64,000 nucleotides of DNA from CBDCUC01 sp965222485 (GCA_965222485.1 CBDCUC010000030.1:434001-498000); one strand, 5' to 3'; positions 35,498 to 45,310 are shown, numbered from the stretch's first letter. The notes: generated by a model from the sequence alone, not told the origin. Program-made: numbers and translations.

Positions 35498-36709
35498 CTA
35501 GAAATCGATGGGAATCACGGTGACGACAGCGCCTTCGGGTAGGGCCGGGTCGTTGGGCGGACGTACAATCAGCACGTCTGCGCCAGCGAGTGGCTTTAGG
35601 AGCGAGCTGTCTTGGGAGGCGGCTGGGGTCACAGTTGTGGTGCCAGTTTCAAGCCTCTGTGTGAGGGCGCGCATGTAATGCTGGCGCGGGCCATTGGGCC
35701 CGAGTGGTTGGGTCAACTGTGCGCTTGTCAGGTTCCAATCCGATTGATCTGTGGTGTTCAGCATCTTCAGGATCAAGGGCACGATAAACACACGTGTGCA
35801 GATAAGGGAGGAGACGGGATTGCCCGGAAGGCCAATGACGCGCTGGGTCCCACGTTTGCCGAATAACAAGGGTTTGCCCGGGCGCATGGCGATCTTCCAG
35901 AAATCGATATCGTAGCCGCAGGATTTGAGTGCGGGGATGACGAGGTCGTGGTCGCCCACCGAGGCGCCACCAATGGTCACAATGATGTCTGCTTCCGCGC
36001 ACTCGTCGATCATGCGTTTCAGCTCGTCGAGTTCATCGATCGCAATGCCGCGCAGGTCGGGTGCCGCACCGGCCGATTTGAGAAGCGCTGCAAGCCCGTA
36101 TGGGTTGGAGCTGACGATCTGGCCGGGTTGCGGTGTCACGCCCGGGCGCACCAGCTCATCACCCGTGGCGATAATTGCGACATTCGGTGGACGGCGGACC
36201 TCCAGCTCCGCATGCCCCATGGCGGCGGCCAGCGTGATATCACGTGGCGTCAATCTTCTATTGTCTTGGACCAGAAGATCGCCTTCGGCAAAGTCACATC
36301 CGCGCTTACGAATATGGGCTTCGTCGGGTGTTCCTTCGCGCACCTCGACGTTCGAATCCCGTGCGGACGTATTTTCCTGGATGACGATTGCGTCTGCTCC
36401 GGCAGGAACGGGCGCGCCTGTGAAAATGCGTACGGCTGTTCCGGCATTTACTTCACCATTGAAGGGATGACCGGCCGCCGCTTCGCCGACGACCTGCAAT
36501 GTAACAGGGGGATTAGCGACATCAGCGCCCCTGACGGCGTAACCGTCCATTGCTGAGGAATTAAACGGCGGCTGCGTTAGCTTGGCGGCGAGCGGGGCCG
36601 CAAGGACATCGCCGGCCGCTGCGGCAAGGTCGCGACGTTCGGTGTTCGTAACCGGCATGACATCGCCAAGAATGCGCGAGAGCGCTTCGTCCACCGACAG
36701 CGGTTTCAT
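35498..36709 (-). CDS. moeA: Molybdopterin molybdenumtransferase MoeA
   Basis: Inserts molybdate into adenylylated molybdopterin to make Moco. The 403-residue protein shows PPFNSSAMDGYAVRGADV, GAPVPAGADAIVIQE, KRGCDFAEGDLL, IIATGDELVRPG, TIGGASVGDHDLV, MRPGKPLLFG, GLPGNPVSSLIC and a C-terminal domain. The ATG at 36709 lies 2 bp after the moaC stop, so the two are almost certainly co-translated. Confidence 0.97.
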   Translation of the reverse strand: MKPLSVDEALSRILGDVMPVTNTERRDLAAAAGDVLAAPLAAKLTQPPFNSSAMDGYAVRGADVANPPVTLQVVGEAAAGHPFNGEVNAGTAVRIFTGAPVPAGADAIVIQENTSARDSNVEVREGTPDEAHIRKRGCDFAEGDLLVQDNRRLTPRDITLAAAMGHAELEVRRPPNVAIIATGDELVRPGVTPQPGQIVSSNPYGLAALLKSAGAAPDLRGIAIDELDELKRMIDECAEADIIVTIGGASVGDHDLVIPALKSCGYDIDFWKIAMRPGKPLLFGKRGTQRVIGLPGNPVSSLICTRVFIVPLILKMLNTTDQSDWNLTSAQLTQPLGPNGPRQHYMRALTQRLETGTTTVTPAASQDSSLLKPLAGADVLIVRPPNDPALPEGAVVTVIPIDF

Positions 36710-36711
36710 AT

Positions 36712-37227
36712 TCAGGCGCCACCATGGTCGTGATCGGATGCCAGGTAGTGGCCGGAGCGGCCGCCAGTTTTTTCGACGAGGCGGATTGAGTCAAAAGTCA
36801 TGCTCTTATCTGCGGCCTTCAGCATGTCATAGACGGTGAGACAGGCGACTGAGACGGCTGTCAATGCTTCCATTTCAACGCCGGTGCGGCCGCTGACCTT
36901 GACAGTGGCACTGACGTGGATGCCGGCAGGGTCGTTCGATGGTGAGAACTCGACCTCGGCTTTCGTGATCGGTAAGGGGTGACATAGCGGGATGAGTTCG
37001 TGCGTGCGCTTGGCCGCCATAATGCCGGCAATGCGCGCGGTGGCCAGGACGTCGCCTTTTTTGGCTTGTCCGGTTTGGATCAGAGCAAGCGTTGCGGGTT
37101 GCATGGAAACGAAACCTTCAGCGGTTGCCGTGCGCGCGGTGATCTCTTTGTCTGAGACATCGACCATGCGCGCTTCGCCCTTCTGGTTGAGGTGCGTTAG
37201 CGGTCCATTTCCGGATTGTTCTGTCAT
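36712..37227 (-). CDS. moaC: Cyclic pyranopterin monophosphate synthase MoaC
   Basis: Makes cPMP, the first stable Moco intermediate, from 3',8-cyclo-GTP made by MoaA. The 171-residue protein starts MTEQSGNGPLTHLNQKGEARMVDVSDKE and has AARIAGIMAAKRTHELIPLCHPLPI and GVEMEALTAVSVACLTVYDMLKA, all family hallmarks. The frame is open to 37290 (GTG right after the trpC stop) and has an ATG at 37248; 37227 best matches the family N-terminus. In the trpC-moaC-moeA order typical of Hyphomicrobiales. Confidence 0.95.
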   Translation of the reverse strand: MTEQSGNGPLTHLNQKGEARMVDVSDKEITARTATAEGFVSMQPATLALIQTGQAKKGDVLATARIAGIMAAKRTHELIPLCHPLPITKAEVEFSPSNDPAGIHVSATVKVSGRTGVEMEALTAVSVACLTVYDMLKAADKSMTFDSIRLVEKTGGRSGHYLASDHDHGGA

Positions 37228-37290
37228 GTTTTCCGTGCGTTCGGCCATGTCTTTATCGATCACCGCACCGTCGATTGCCGTGCCAATCAC

Positions 37291-38097
37291 CTAGTTCGTC
37301 GTTTGCGGTACTTTAAGAAGCTCTGCGGTTGCTTTTGTAACGTCGGCCTGGCGCATCAGGCTTTCGCCGACGAGAAACGTGTTGATGCCAGCCTTTTGTA
37401 GCCGCGCGATATCCTTGTTGGATGCGATTCCGCTTTCGGCAATTACTACGCGTTCAGGCGGCACGCGCGAAGCGAGGCGTTCGCTTGTTGCAAGGGTCGT
37501 CTCAAAGGTGCGAAGGTTGCGGTTGTTGATGCCGATAAGTTCGCTGTCGAGTCGCAGTGCGCGCTCCATCTCGTCATCATCGTGGACCTCGATCAAGGCG
37601 GCCATTCCCCAGTCTTTTGCTGCCGCTGCGAGATCTGCGGCACAGGCATCGTCAACTTGCGCCAGGATAATCAAGATGCAGTCGGCGCCCCAGGCGCGGG
37701 CTTGAACAACTTGATAGGTGTCGAGCATGAAGTCTTTGCGTAGCGCCGGAAGGCTGGTTGCGGCGCGTGCTGCGGTAAGGTACTCGGGTGCGCCCTGGAA
37801 AGACGGTGTGTCAGTCAAAATGGACAGACATGCCGCGCCGGCGGCCTCATAGCATCGCGCCAATTGAGGTGGATCGAAGTCTTCGCGGATGAGGCCCTTT
37901 GATGGGCTTGCTTTCTTGATCTCTGCAATCAGAGCTGGCCGTTTCTGAGTAGCTTTTGCGCGCAGGGCCCCGGCGAATGAGCGAACCTTCGGTGCACTGC
38001 GTGCGTATTCCGCCAGAATCTGTAACGGGGTCGCGGCCTTTGCTTCAGCTATTTCTTCAAGCTTGTAGGCAGTGATTTTTTGCAGGATGTCTGCCAT
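37291..38097 (-). CDS. trpC: Indole-3-glycerol phosphate synthase
   Basis: TIM-barrel enzyme closing the indole ring in tryptophan synthesis. The 268-residue protein has IAEIKKASPSKGLIREDFDP, ILTDTPSFQGAPEYL, LRKDFMLDTYQV, IGINNRNLRTFET, VIAESGI and FLVGESLMRQ. It is monofunctional, not fused to TrpF. Lies 73 bp after trpD on the minus strand. Confidence 0.97.
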   Translation of the reverse strand: MADILQKITAYKLEEIAEAKAATPLQILAEYARSAPKVRSFAGALRAKATQKRPALIAEIKKASPSKGLIREDFDPPQLARCYEAAGAACLSILTDTPSFQGAPEYLTAARAATSLPALRKDFMLDTYQVVQARAWGADCILIILAQVDDACAADLAAAAKDWGMAALIEVHDDDEMERALRLDSELIGINNRNLRTFETTLATSERLASRVPPERVVIAESGIASNKDIARLQKAGINTFLVGESLMRQADVTKATAELLKVPQTTN

Positions 38098-38170
38098 GTC
38101 TCGCTTAATCAGTTCGGTTGAATGGTAAGTGGGTCTACTATTCGTGACTTTTTATGGAGATGCCAATCAT

Positions 38171-39190
38171 TCAGGTGTTTGTGACGTTGATGAGCGTTTC
38201 CAATGTTTTCGCTGCGGCTCCGCTGTCGATGGCTTTTGCTGCGCGCGCCGCTCCTTCGGCAAGGTTTGCGACTTTTCCGCCTACGATCAACGCACTTGCT
38301 GCATTGAGCAGGACGATATCGCGAAACGGGTTTTGTTCTCCGGCTAAGACGTTGGTGATCGCTTGCGCGTTGGCCTTAGCATCTCCGCCTTGCAAATCTT
38401 CAAGTGTTGCCGTCTCAAGGCCAGCGTCGGTCGGTGAGATTTCGAACAATGCGATTGCGCCATCGATCAGTTCAGCAACAACGCTTGGACCGGTTGTTGT
38501 CAGTTCGTCCATGCCGTCTGCCCCGTGCACCACCCAGGCGTGTTCGCTGCCGAGGCTCTTCAAGACGTGGGCGATGGGCTCGACCAAATTCTTGTCGTAA
38601 ACGCCGACAACCTGGCGTGTGACGCGGGCCGGGTTTGCCAATGGTCCAACGAGATTGAAGATCGTGCGCAAGCCTAGTTCTGCCCGTACAGGGGCCCAAT
38701 GCTTCATGGCAGGATGATGCATGGGCGCCCACATGAAACCGACATTGGCTTCCTCGATTGCGCGTGAAACGGTTTCAGGATCGATATCAAGCTTTACGCC
38801 GAGGGCAGCGAGTACGTCGGATGCTCCTGATTTGGACGAGACAGACCGGTTGCCGTGTTTGGCCACCTTCAGGCCGGTCGCAGCGGCAACAATGGCAGCA
38901 CACGTGGAAACATTGTAGGTGCCGTGGCTGTCACCGCCCGTGCCCACGATGTCGACAGCACCGGCGGGCGCAGAAACGGCGGTCATGTGTGCACGCAGCA
39001 TCATTGCTGCCCCGCAGATTTCTTCGACGGATTCACCGCGCATGCGAAGACCCATCAGAAATGCAGCGCGTTGTGCTTCCGTGGCATCATCCGACATGAG
39101 CATGTCGAGGGCTTCGACGGTTTCGCGTTCGTCGAGCACGGTGCCGGCGGCAAGTTTGTTGAGCAACTCTTTTATGTCGGCGTGTGGCAT
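38171..39190 (-). CDS. trpD: Anthranilate phosphoribosyltransferase
   Basis: Transfers phosphoribose from PRPP to anthranilate. The 339-residue protein has FLMGLRMRGESVEEI, DIVGTGGDSHGTYNVST (PRPP-binding GTGGD), KHGNRSVSSKSGASDVLAALG, FMWAPMHHPAMKHWAPVRAELGLRTIFNLVGPLANPA, all diagnostic. In operon with trpG and trpC. Confidence 0.97.
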   Translation of the reverse strand: MPHADIKELLNKLAAGTVLDERETVEALDMLMSDDATEAQRAAFLMGLRMRGESVEEICGAAMMLRAHMTAVSAPAGAVDIVGTGGDSHGTYNVSTCAAIVAAATGLKVAKHGNRSVSSKSGASDVLAALGVKLDIDPETVSRAIEEANVGFMWAPMHHPAMKHWAPVRAELGLRTIFNLVGPLANPARVTRQVVGVYDKNLVEPIAHVLKSLGSEHAWVVHGADGMDELTTTGPSVVAELIDGAIALFEISPTDAGLETATLEDLQGGDAKANAQAITNVLAGEQNPFRDIVLLNAASALIVGGKVANLAEGAARAAKAIDSGAAAKTLETLINVTNT

Positions 39191-39312
39191 GTCCGTTTTT
39201 GTCTCGGCAAACTTGTGTTGGTGGCCTAATGCTCTGGCACTGTGGTCTTGTCGTTTGTCTTGTTTGGGGCAGAAAACCGATAGGTACGCCTAGGTCGGTT
39301 GCATCTGGTGGC

Positions 39313-39948
39313 CTAGGCTGCGCGTTGTGTTGCGATGGATTTTTCAGTTGCGGCTTTGCGTTTCTCTTTGTCGGGCGGCATACCCGCGATATCCAGGAAG
39401 TTAGCCAATAGCGCGTGGCCGCAATGTGAAGCAATGCTCTCGGGGTGGAATTGCACGCCATGAACGGGATGCGATTTGTGCTGCAGTCCCATGATGACGC
39501 CGTCGTCGGTCTTGGCGGTAATGATAAGGTCTTTGGGCAGCGTGTCGCTGTCAACCGTCAGTGAGTGATAGCGGGTTACGTCGAAGGTCCTTGGCAACCC
39601 ATTGAAGACGCCCTTGCCGGTATGGCTGATGGTCGAGAGCTTTCCATGCATAGGCTCTTCGGCGCGAATGACATCGCCACCATAGGCTTGCGCAATAGAC
39701 TGATGGCCCAGACAGACGCCGAGGATGGGAATTTTGCCATTCGCCTTTTTGACCAAGTCCAGGCAGATGCCGGCTTCATTGGGGGTGCAGGGACCTGGAG
39801 ACAGCACAATTCCCTTTGGTGCTAATTGGAGAGCTTCGTCCACGCTTATCTTGTCGTTGCGATGGACGACACAATCGGCACCCAATTCTCCTAAGAAGTG
39901 CACGAGATTATACGTGAAGCTGTCGTAGTTATCGATCAGTAGGAGCAT
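39313..39948 (-). CDS. trpG: Anthranilate synthase component II (glutamine amidotransferase)
   Basis: Supplies ammonia from glutamine to TrpE. The 211-residue protein has MLLLIDNYDSFTYNLVH, LSPGPCTPNEAG, catalytic Cys in LGVCLGHQSIAQAYGG, and His-Glu in VQFHPESIASHCG. Start ATG 39948 gives the standard MLLLIDNYDSF; the frame continues to 39993 without support. The last 20 or so residues form a charged tail (PDKEKRKAATEKS). It is separate from TrpE, unlike the fused TrpE(G) of Rhizobium and relatives. Confidence 0.96.
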   Translation of the reverse strand: MLLLIDNYDSFTYNLVHFLGELGADCVVHRNDKISVDEALQLAPKGIVLSPGPCTPNEAGICLDLVKKANGKIPILGVCLGHQSIAQAYGGDVIRAEEPMHGKLSTISHTGKGVFNGLPRTFDVTRYHSLTVDSDTLPKDLIITAKTDDGVIMGLQHKSHPVHGVQFHPESIASHCGHALLANFLDIAGMPPDKEKRKAATEKSIATQRAA

Positions 39949-40030
39949 GTTGCATTCTATCGGTGCTGTAGGCTGAGAGAGTGCCTGTGGCAAATGAGAT
40001 CGTCAGGTGTAGGTAGCCCATCGGAGGGCG

Positions 40031-40549
40031 TCAAGCCAGCTCGCGCGGTTGGATGAATGCTTGCAGCGTTCCGCTTGCGGAGTTCAGTGGGGTCCAGGAG
40101 GTGCTGTCTAACGCAATCACCGCGACAGCAGCTGTAGGAAACTTCATGGCGAGTGCGCGCATGGTCTTGCGATTGACCTCTCCGGACAATGACAATGCCA
40201 ATGCATGCAGGCCCGGGTTGTGACCCAGAATCATGATTGTTTTCTCATTATTGGCCTCTGCAGCCAATCGACTTTCGATGGTCCTGGGCGAGGCAAGGTA
40301 CAAGGCGTCGTCATACACGATGCGCGGCGCGGGCCGGCCGAATTCCGGCAGGGCCAGTGCGAGGGTTGCGCGTGTACGCACGGAACTTGAGGAGATGATG
40401 AGGTCCGGTATTAGCCCGTTTTCGGCGAGGTGGGCCGCGACGATCGGTGCCGCCTTGGTTCCCCGTTTTGTGAGCGGCCGGTCAAAGTCGTCCTGGTCGG
40501 GCGTGTCCCAACTCGACTTTGCATGACGCATGAGAAGAAGTGTGCGCAT
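40031..40549 (-). CDS. SixA-type histidine phosphatase family protein
   Basis: 172-residue member of the histidine phosphatase superfamily, SixA branch. The catalytic motif is LLLMRHAKSSW near the N-terminus (RHA in place of RHG), with DRPLTKRGTKAA, a second region SSSVRTRATLAL and the late GHNPGLHAL containing the second catalytic His. SixA removes phosphate from histidine phosphotransfer proteins in E. coli; the substrate here is unknown. It lies inside the trp operon, between trpE and trpG, with gaps of 67 and 82 bp. Confidence 0.88.
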   Translation of the reverse strand: MRTLLLMRHAKSSWDTPDQDDFDRPLTKRGTKAAPIVAAHLAENGLIPDLIISSSSVRTRATLALALPEFGRPAPRIVYDDALYLASPRTIESRLAAEANNEKTIMILGHNPGLHALALSLSGEVNRKTMRALAMKFPTAAVAVIALDSTSWTPLNSASGTLQAFIQPRELA

Positions 40550-40616
40550 TTAATTCTTGCATCCGAGTTGTTGGCGCCGATGAGATTGTTCGAACGGCGG
40601 GGATGGCTCATTACAC

Positions 40617-42155
40617 TCAGTCAAATGGACCGCCGTTACCTTGGCCACTCGGACCGCTTTTCCTGCCGGCGGCAAAACGCAATGCTTCTTGCGCGGCATG
40701 GATGAGCGCCTTGGCCTTATTGATGCATTCCTGTTGTTCATTTTCAGGTATCGAATCGTGAACCAAGCCCGCGCCCGACTGGACGTAAAGCGTGCCGTCC
40801 TTGACGATGCCTGTGCGCAGAACGATGCAGGTGTCCATTTCTCCGTCGGCAGCGAAATAACCCACGCAGCCGGCGTAGGGGCCGCGCTTGGATTTCTCCA
40901 GCTCATCGATGATCTCCATAGCGCGCACTTTGGGTGCGCCGGAGACTGTGCCGGCGGGAAAGCCGGCCATCAAGGCGTCGACAGTGTCGTGTTCGGGGGC
41001 GAGTTTGCCGGCGACGTTGGACACAATGTGCATAACGTGGCTGTAGCGCTCGATTATGAATTGATCCGTAACGTCGACGGTTCCGACTTGCGCAACCCGT
41101 CCCACATCATTGCGTCCAAGATCCAACAGCATGAGGTGTTCGGCACATTCTTTCGGATCGGCAAGTAAAGCTTCGGCAAGGGCGGCATCTTCTTTGGCAC
41201 TGGCGCCACGCCGGGCCGTTCCCGCGATTGGACGGATCGTGACTTCGCCGTCGCGCACTCTCACCAGGATCTCAGGCGAGGAGCCGACGAGTGAAAAGGC
41301 CCCAAAGTCCAGATGGAACAGAAACGGCGATGGATTGGTTCGCCGTAATGCGCGGTAAAGGGAGAATGAGGGGAGTGCGAACGGTATCTGAAAGCGTTGT
41401 GATAGGACGACTTGGAAGATATCGCCAGCGACGATGTAGTCCTTGGCGCGGCGGACCATATCCAAGTAGCGCTGCTCTGAAGTGTTGGAGCGCGGTGGTG
41501 ATGTTTTTAGGTTTCGCGACTGTTTACCAGCCTGATGCGATAGCGGGCCCTCAAGTTTGTTTATGACCTGGCGCAAACGCTTAGTTGCCGCCTTATAAGC
41601 GCCCTGCGCACTTTGGCGCGGCTTTGCGCGCACAGGTGTCACCACTATAAGTTCATCTTTTACGTTATCGAAGATGACCATGATGGTCGGGCGCATGAAG
41701 ATCGCATCCGGCACTTGCAAGTCGTCGGATGGACAATCAGGCAGCCGCTCGATGAGCCGAACGGTGTCGTAACCCATATAGCCGAATACGCCGGCGGCCA
41801 TGGGGGGTAACTCGTCGGGCAGATCAATTCGACTTTCCGATAACAGGGCGCGCAAGGCGTCGAGTGTCGGCAGGGGGTCGGGCTTGAAAGTGTCAGGGTG
41901 TGTGGCTGGCCGGCGATTTATTTCCGCCTTGTTTGCATTGGCGCGCCAGACGAGATCGGGTTCCATGCCGATGATTGAATAGCGCCCGCGGTTGGCACCG
42001 CCTTCCACCGACTCCAACAGGAAACTCATCGGTTTTTGCGCTGCCAACTTGAGGTATGCGGACACCGGTGTTTCAAGGTCAGCGACAAGGCGCGTGAACA
42101 CAACCTGCGGCGTGCCGGCTTCGTAAGCGGTTTTAAACGCCTTGAATTGAGGCAT
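40617..42155 (-). CDS. trpE: Anthranilate synthase component I
   Basis: Makes anthranilate from chorismate with ammonia from TrpG. The 512-residue protein has FLLESVEGGANRGRYSIIG near the N-terminus (tryptophan-binding LLES feedback motif), SQRFQIPFALPSFSLYRALRRTNPSPF, IRPIAGTARRG, LMLLDLGRNDVGRVA, FPAGTVSGAPKVRAMEII and GGVGYF-like AGCVGYFAADGEMD. ATG 42155 (MPQFKAFKTAYEAG) fits homologues; ATG 42173 and TTG 42194 are alternatives. It lies directly after ppiD with no room for a trp leader attenuator, so any trp-specific control must be elsewhere. Confidence 0.96.
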   Translation of the reverse strand: MPQFKAFKTAYEAGTPQVVFTRLVADLETPVSAYLKLAAQKPMSFLLESVEGGANRGRYSIIGMEPDLVWRANANKAEINRRPATHPDTFKPDPLPTLDALRALLSESRIDLPDELPPMAAGVFGYMGYDTVRLIERLPDCPSDDLQVPDAIFMRPTIMVIFDNVKDELIVVTPVRAKPRQSAQGAYKAATKRLRQVINKLEGPLSHQAGKQSRNLKTSPPRSNTSEQRYLDMVRRAKDYIVAGDIFQVVLSQRFQIPFALPSFSLYRALRRTNPSPFLFHLDFGAFSLVGSSPEILVRVRDGEVTIRPIAGTARRGASAKEDAALAEALLADPKECAEHLMLLDLGRNDVGRVAQVGTVDVTDQFIIERYSHVMHIVSNVAGKLAPEHDTVDALMAGFPAGTVSGAPKVRAMEIIDELEKSKRGPYAGCVGYFAADGEMDTCIVLRTGIVKDGTLYVQSGAGLVHDSIPENEQQECINKAKALIHAAQEALRFAAGRKSGPSGQGNGGPFD

Positions 42156-42206
42156 GACGTCAGCCTGCCCCATGCGTCGTTCCGGCGTGCTCAAAGTCGG
42201 CTCCGG

Positions 42207-44105
42207 CTACTGGTTTTCGGTGTCGGCGCCCGTAATGCGTCGGAAGGCGCGGTCATCGACGCTCACGCCCTTTTCTGCGCGAAGCGCGGTGATATAAGCG
42301 TCAATTTGGTTGCTCTGCATTTGTTGAGCGAGTTCCTTGCGAATGGCCTCACGTTCTTCCTTCGTGGCCTCGGTTGCAGGCTCGATAGAGACAACTTTCA
42401 AAAGGGTGCGTGATTTTCCATCTGCGGTTGCTGCCGATCCCGCGCCGTTCAATGGTAGCACAAAGGCCTGTGTCACTGCGGCTTCGGTCAACCCGTCCGG
42501 CACAATTGAGCGTGTGATGGAAAGCGTTTTTTTGGGTGTGCCGCCCGCGGCGTCGGCAACCTTGTCAAAATCTTCTCCCGCGACCAGCTTACTGACCAGC
42601 TCGTCGGCCAGTTTGGCGATTTCTGCGTCGCGCTGCTTCTGGGTCCAGAATTTTTCGACGTCTTCTTTCGCTTCTTCGAACGGGCGCTGCTTGGCTTCGG
42701 TGATGCCGAGTACGTCGACCCAGGCATAGCCGCCGTCGGTCAATTCCACGGGCTCGCTTTCAAGTCCGATTTCACCTTCGAAGCCGGCGCGTGCCAGTAG
42801 TCCCGCGTCGGGCCTGTCCAGTGCAACGCTCCCGCTCGGCGTCCTGTTGTTGCGGTCGGTCGCTTCAATTTCGTAGAAGATAAGGCCGAGAGCTTCGGCA
42901 ATGTCATTCAGCGGCTTTCCCGCCGCGCGGCCGTCGTCGACTTCGCCGTAGATTTTCTGCAGCTGGTCGTGTGCGATGCGTTCGGCAAGTTTGTCGCGCA
43001 CTCGCGGTTTTACGTCTTCATATGTCGACAGCCTCGCGGGCTGTATTTTTGTCACGCGCAGGATAACTGTTGTGAATTGCCCCTCGATAACGTCGGAGAT
43101 TTCATCCTGTTTGAGCGCGAACGCAGCATCAGCGATCTTCGTGTCGACCAGTTCGGTTTTTTCCTTCAGACCTAAATCGACTTCTTCCTCCGAAAGACCG
43201 GCTTCCTTTGCGACCTCAAGGAAGTCCTTGCCACCATCTAGAGCTTTCTTTGCTTTGTCGGCGCTGGCGCGATCCTTGAAGGAAATCTGCTCGATTTTGC
43301 GCAGCTCCTGAATGTCATACTCAGCCTTGGTTTCTTCGTAAGACTGCTTGATATCGGCTTCCGGAACTTCAGCCTTCTTTTTGAGGTCGTTTATGGACAA
43401 CAACAGAATTGCCAGGTGGCGCATTGGTGGCGTTTGGAATCTTATTTTGTTGTCTTCGTAGGCCGTCTTCAATGTCTCCTCGTCGGGCTTGTCGATCTTG
43501 ACGAGCTTTTCCGCATCGATCGTGACGTGCCGGATCTGACGGGTTTCATTGCGCCAGTTGTGCATGTTGTCGATCATCTGCGGTGGTACGACCGTTGCGT
43601 CGATAAGGGCGCTGGTGATCTGATCGCGCAATTCGTCTCGACGGCGCAATGTCAGGAACGTGCCTTCACTCATGCCGATCTGGCGCAGTGTTGAGCGCAG
43701 CGCGGCTTTTGAGAACCTGCCGTCGGATCCTTGCAATTGAGGGTCATTCTGCATTCCCTTGAGCAATGCTGCATCAGATAGCGCTAGGCCGAGGTCGCCG
43801 GCATGTTCTTCGATCGCTGCGGCGTTGATGAGCTGCGTCAGAACCCTTCTATCCAGGCCGACGGCGCGTGCCTGTTCCTGGGTGATGCGCTGGCGCGCCT
43901 GCTGCGAGATGACATTGATCTCATTTTGGTAAGCGCGCTGGAATTCCTGTGCGGTCACGGTTCGCTCGCCGATGGTTGCCAGGTTACCGGCGCCGTAGCC
44001 TGTGAAAACATCTGCGACGCCCCAGATGGCGAAGCTCAGGATCAAAAATCCGATAAGAATGGAGGCCACCCAGCCGGAAGCCCATTTCTTCAGCGATTGT
44101 AGCAT
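42207..44105 (-). CDS. ppiD: Peptidylprolyl isomerase PpiD/SurA family, membrane-anchored
   Basis: Periplasmic folding chaperone anchored in the inner membrane near the Sec translocon. The 632-residue protein has a short cytoplasmic N-terminus, one membrane helix (WVASILIGFLILSFAIWGVADVF, about 11-33), a SurA_N chaperone domain (EFQRAYQNEINVISQQARQRIT), a parvulin-type PPIC domain around residues 240-370 (KKALDGGKDFLEVAKEAGLSEEEVDLGLKEKTEL) and a further C-terminal domain. It heads the ppiD-trpE-sixA-trpG-trpD-trpC run and is divergent from tpiA, the standard alphaproteobacterial arrangement. Confidence 0.94.
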   Translation of the reverse strand: MLQSLKKWASGWVASILIGFLILSFAIWGVADVFTGYGAGNLATIGERTVTAQEFQRAYQNEINVISQQARQRITQEQARAVGLDRRVLTQLINAAAIEEHAGDLGLALSDAALLKGMQNDPQLQGSDGRFSKAALRSTLRQIGMSEGTFLTLRRRDELRDQITSALIDATVVPPQMIDNMHNWRNETRQIRHVTIDAEKLVKIDKPDEETLKTAYEDNKIRFQTPPMRHLAILLLSINDLKKKAEVPEADIKQSYEETKAEYDIQELRKIEQISFKDRASADKAKKALDGGKDFLEVAKEAGLSEEEVDLGLKEKTELVDTKIADAAFALKQDEISDVIEGQFTTVILRVTKIQPARLSTYEDVKPRVRDKLAERIAHDQLQKIYGEVDDGRAAGKPLNDIAEALGLIFYEIEATDRNNRTPSGSVALDRPDAGLLARAGFEGEIGLESEPVELTDGGYAWVDVLGITEAKQRPFEEAKEDVEKFWTQKQRDAEIAKLADELVSKLVAGEDFDKVADAAGGTPKKTLSITRSIVPDGLTEAAVTQAFVLPLNGAGSAATADGKSRTLLKVVSIEPATEATKEEREAIRKELAQQMQSNQIDAYITALRAEKGVSVDDRAFRRITGADTENQ

Positions 44106-44360
44106 TTCGGTATTGTCTTCCCGGTCATTTGGCGGTCAGTCAACGCATGAGGGTCATCGATCTGGGTTATGGCCGTTGCCGGCGAACCAAGCGACCGATT
44201 GCCTCAAACGAATCTGAGTTACGCTGTTCCTTCAACTCTCGGGCGTGATATGAAGCCCAGCGGGTGCCTTAAAGCAAGGTCGGGAGGGCTCTTTTGGCTC
44301 TCATGGGCCGATATCTAGGTGAATTTGAGCGGGACGCAAGCACAGTTTGAGGGGAGAACC

Positions 44361-45179
44361 ATGTCGGAGACCATAGATCCTGAGGCTGCAGCAGTTACCG
44401 GTTCCTCTGACTCTGAGGCTGCCGGCGTGCGTGCCCTGATTGCGGGTAACTGGAAAATGAACGGGCTTAAGGAGGGCCTAAGTCAGGTTTTCAAGATCCG
44501 CGATGCGGTGGAAGCTGAAGGAGGTGGATACAACGCGGATGTGTTGATTTGTCCCCCGTTCACACTCGGCATGGTGATGGCGGAACTGACCAGCGAGAGC
44601 AGGATTGCTGTGGGCGCGCAGGACTGCCACGCCGCGGCTGCAGGTGCTCATACGGGCGATATCTCAGCGCCAATGCTGAAGGATGCGGGCTTGAGTGCGG
44701 TTATTGTGGGTCACTCGGAGCGCCGGGCTGATCATGGTGAGATGGATCGAGACGTCAGGGCCAAGGCTGAGGCTGCGCACAGTGCGGGGCTTACGGCAAT
44801 AATTTGTGTCGGCGAAACAGAAGGCCAGCGCCGGTCGGGGTTGACGCTGCAGGTTGTGGAACGTCAGCTTGAGCAGTCGGTGCCGGACAATGTCACGGCG
44901 CTCAATACTGTGATTGCCTATGAGCCTGTTTGGGCGATCGGTACGGGGCTAACGCCGACGCTGGCCGATGTTGCGGAGGTGCATGCGGCCATGCGCAGTT
45001 ACTTGCAACGGCGGTTCGGTGATGCAGGCATGAAGATGCGGTTGTTGTACGGGGGATCAGTCAAGCCGGGCAATGCAGGCGAACTGATGGGCGTGGAGAA
45101 TGTCAACGGCGCCCTTGTCGGTGGGGCCAGCCTTAAGGCCGCCGATTTTCTTGGGATCCTTGATGCCTATAAGTTGTAG
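44361..45179 (+). CDS. tpiA: Triose-phosphate isomerase
   Basis: Interconverts dihydroxyacetone phosphate and glyceraldehyde-3-phosphate. The 272-residue protein has IAGNWKMNG (30-35, catalytic Lys), GAQDCH, VIVGHSERR (catalytic His), VIAYEPVWAIGTG (catalytic Glu), and the phosphate-binding LLYGGSVKPGNAGEL and GALVGGASL. An N-terminal extension of about 24 residues (MSETIDPEAAAVTGSSD...) precedes the barrel. ATG 44361 has GGGGAG 8-10 nt upstream; 44319 is less likely. Divergent from ppiD. Confidence 0.97.
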   Translation: MSETIDPEAAAVTGSSDSEAAGVRALIAGNWKMNGLKEGLSQVFKIRDAVEAEGGGYNADVLICPPFTLGMVMAELTSESRIAVGAQDCHAAAAGAHTGDISAPMLKDAGLSAVIVGHSERRADHGEMDRDVRAKAEAAHSAGLTAIICVGETEGQRRSGLTLQVVERQLEQSVPDNVTALNTVIAYEPVWAIGTGLTPTLADVAEVHAAMRSYLQRRFGDAGMKMRLLYGGSVKPGNAGELMGVENVNGALVGGASLKAADFLGILDAYKL

Positions 45180-45310
45180 TCCAGGTATGGGTAGACTTGC
45201 GTCATCTATTTCGCCATCGGTGCTTTTAGTGTTGCGCCCTAAACGATGAGGCGTGGGATTGGTTTGCGGTAATTCATGCGGGCCCTTTGCGGGCCGGGAC
45301 AAGAGATGGC

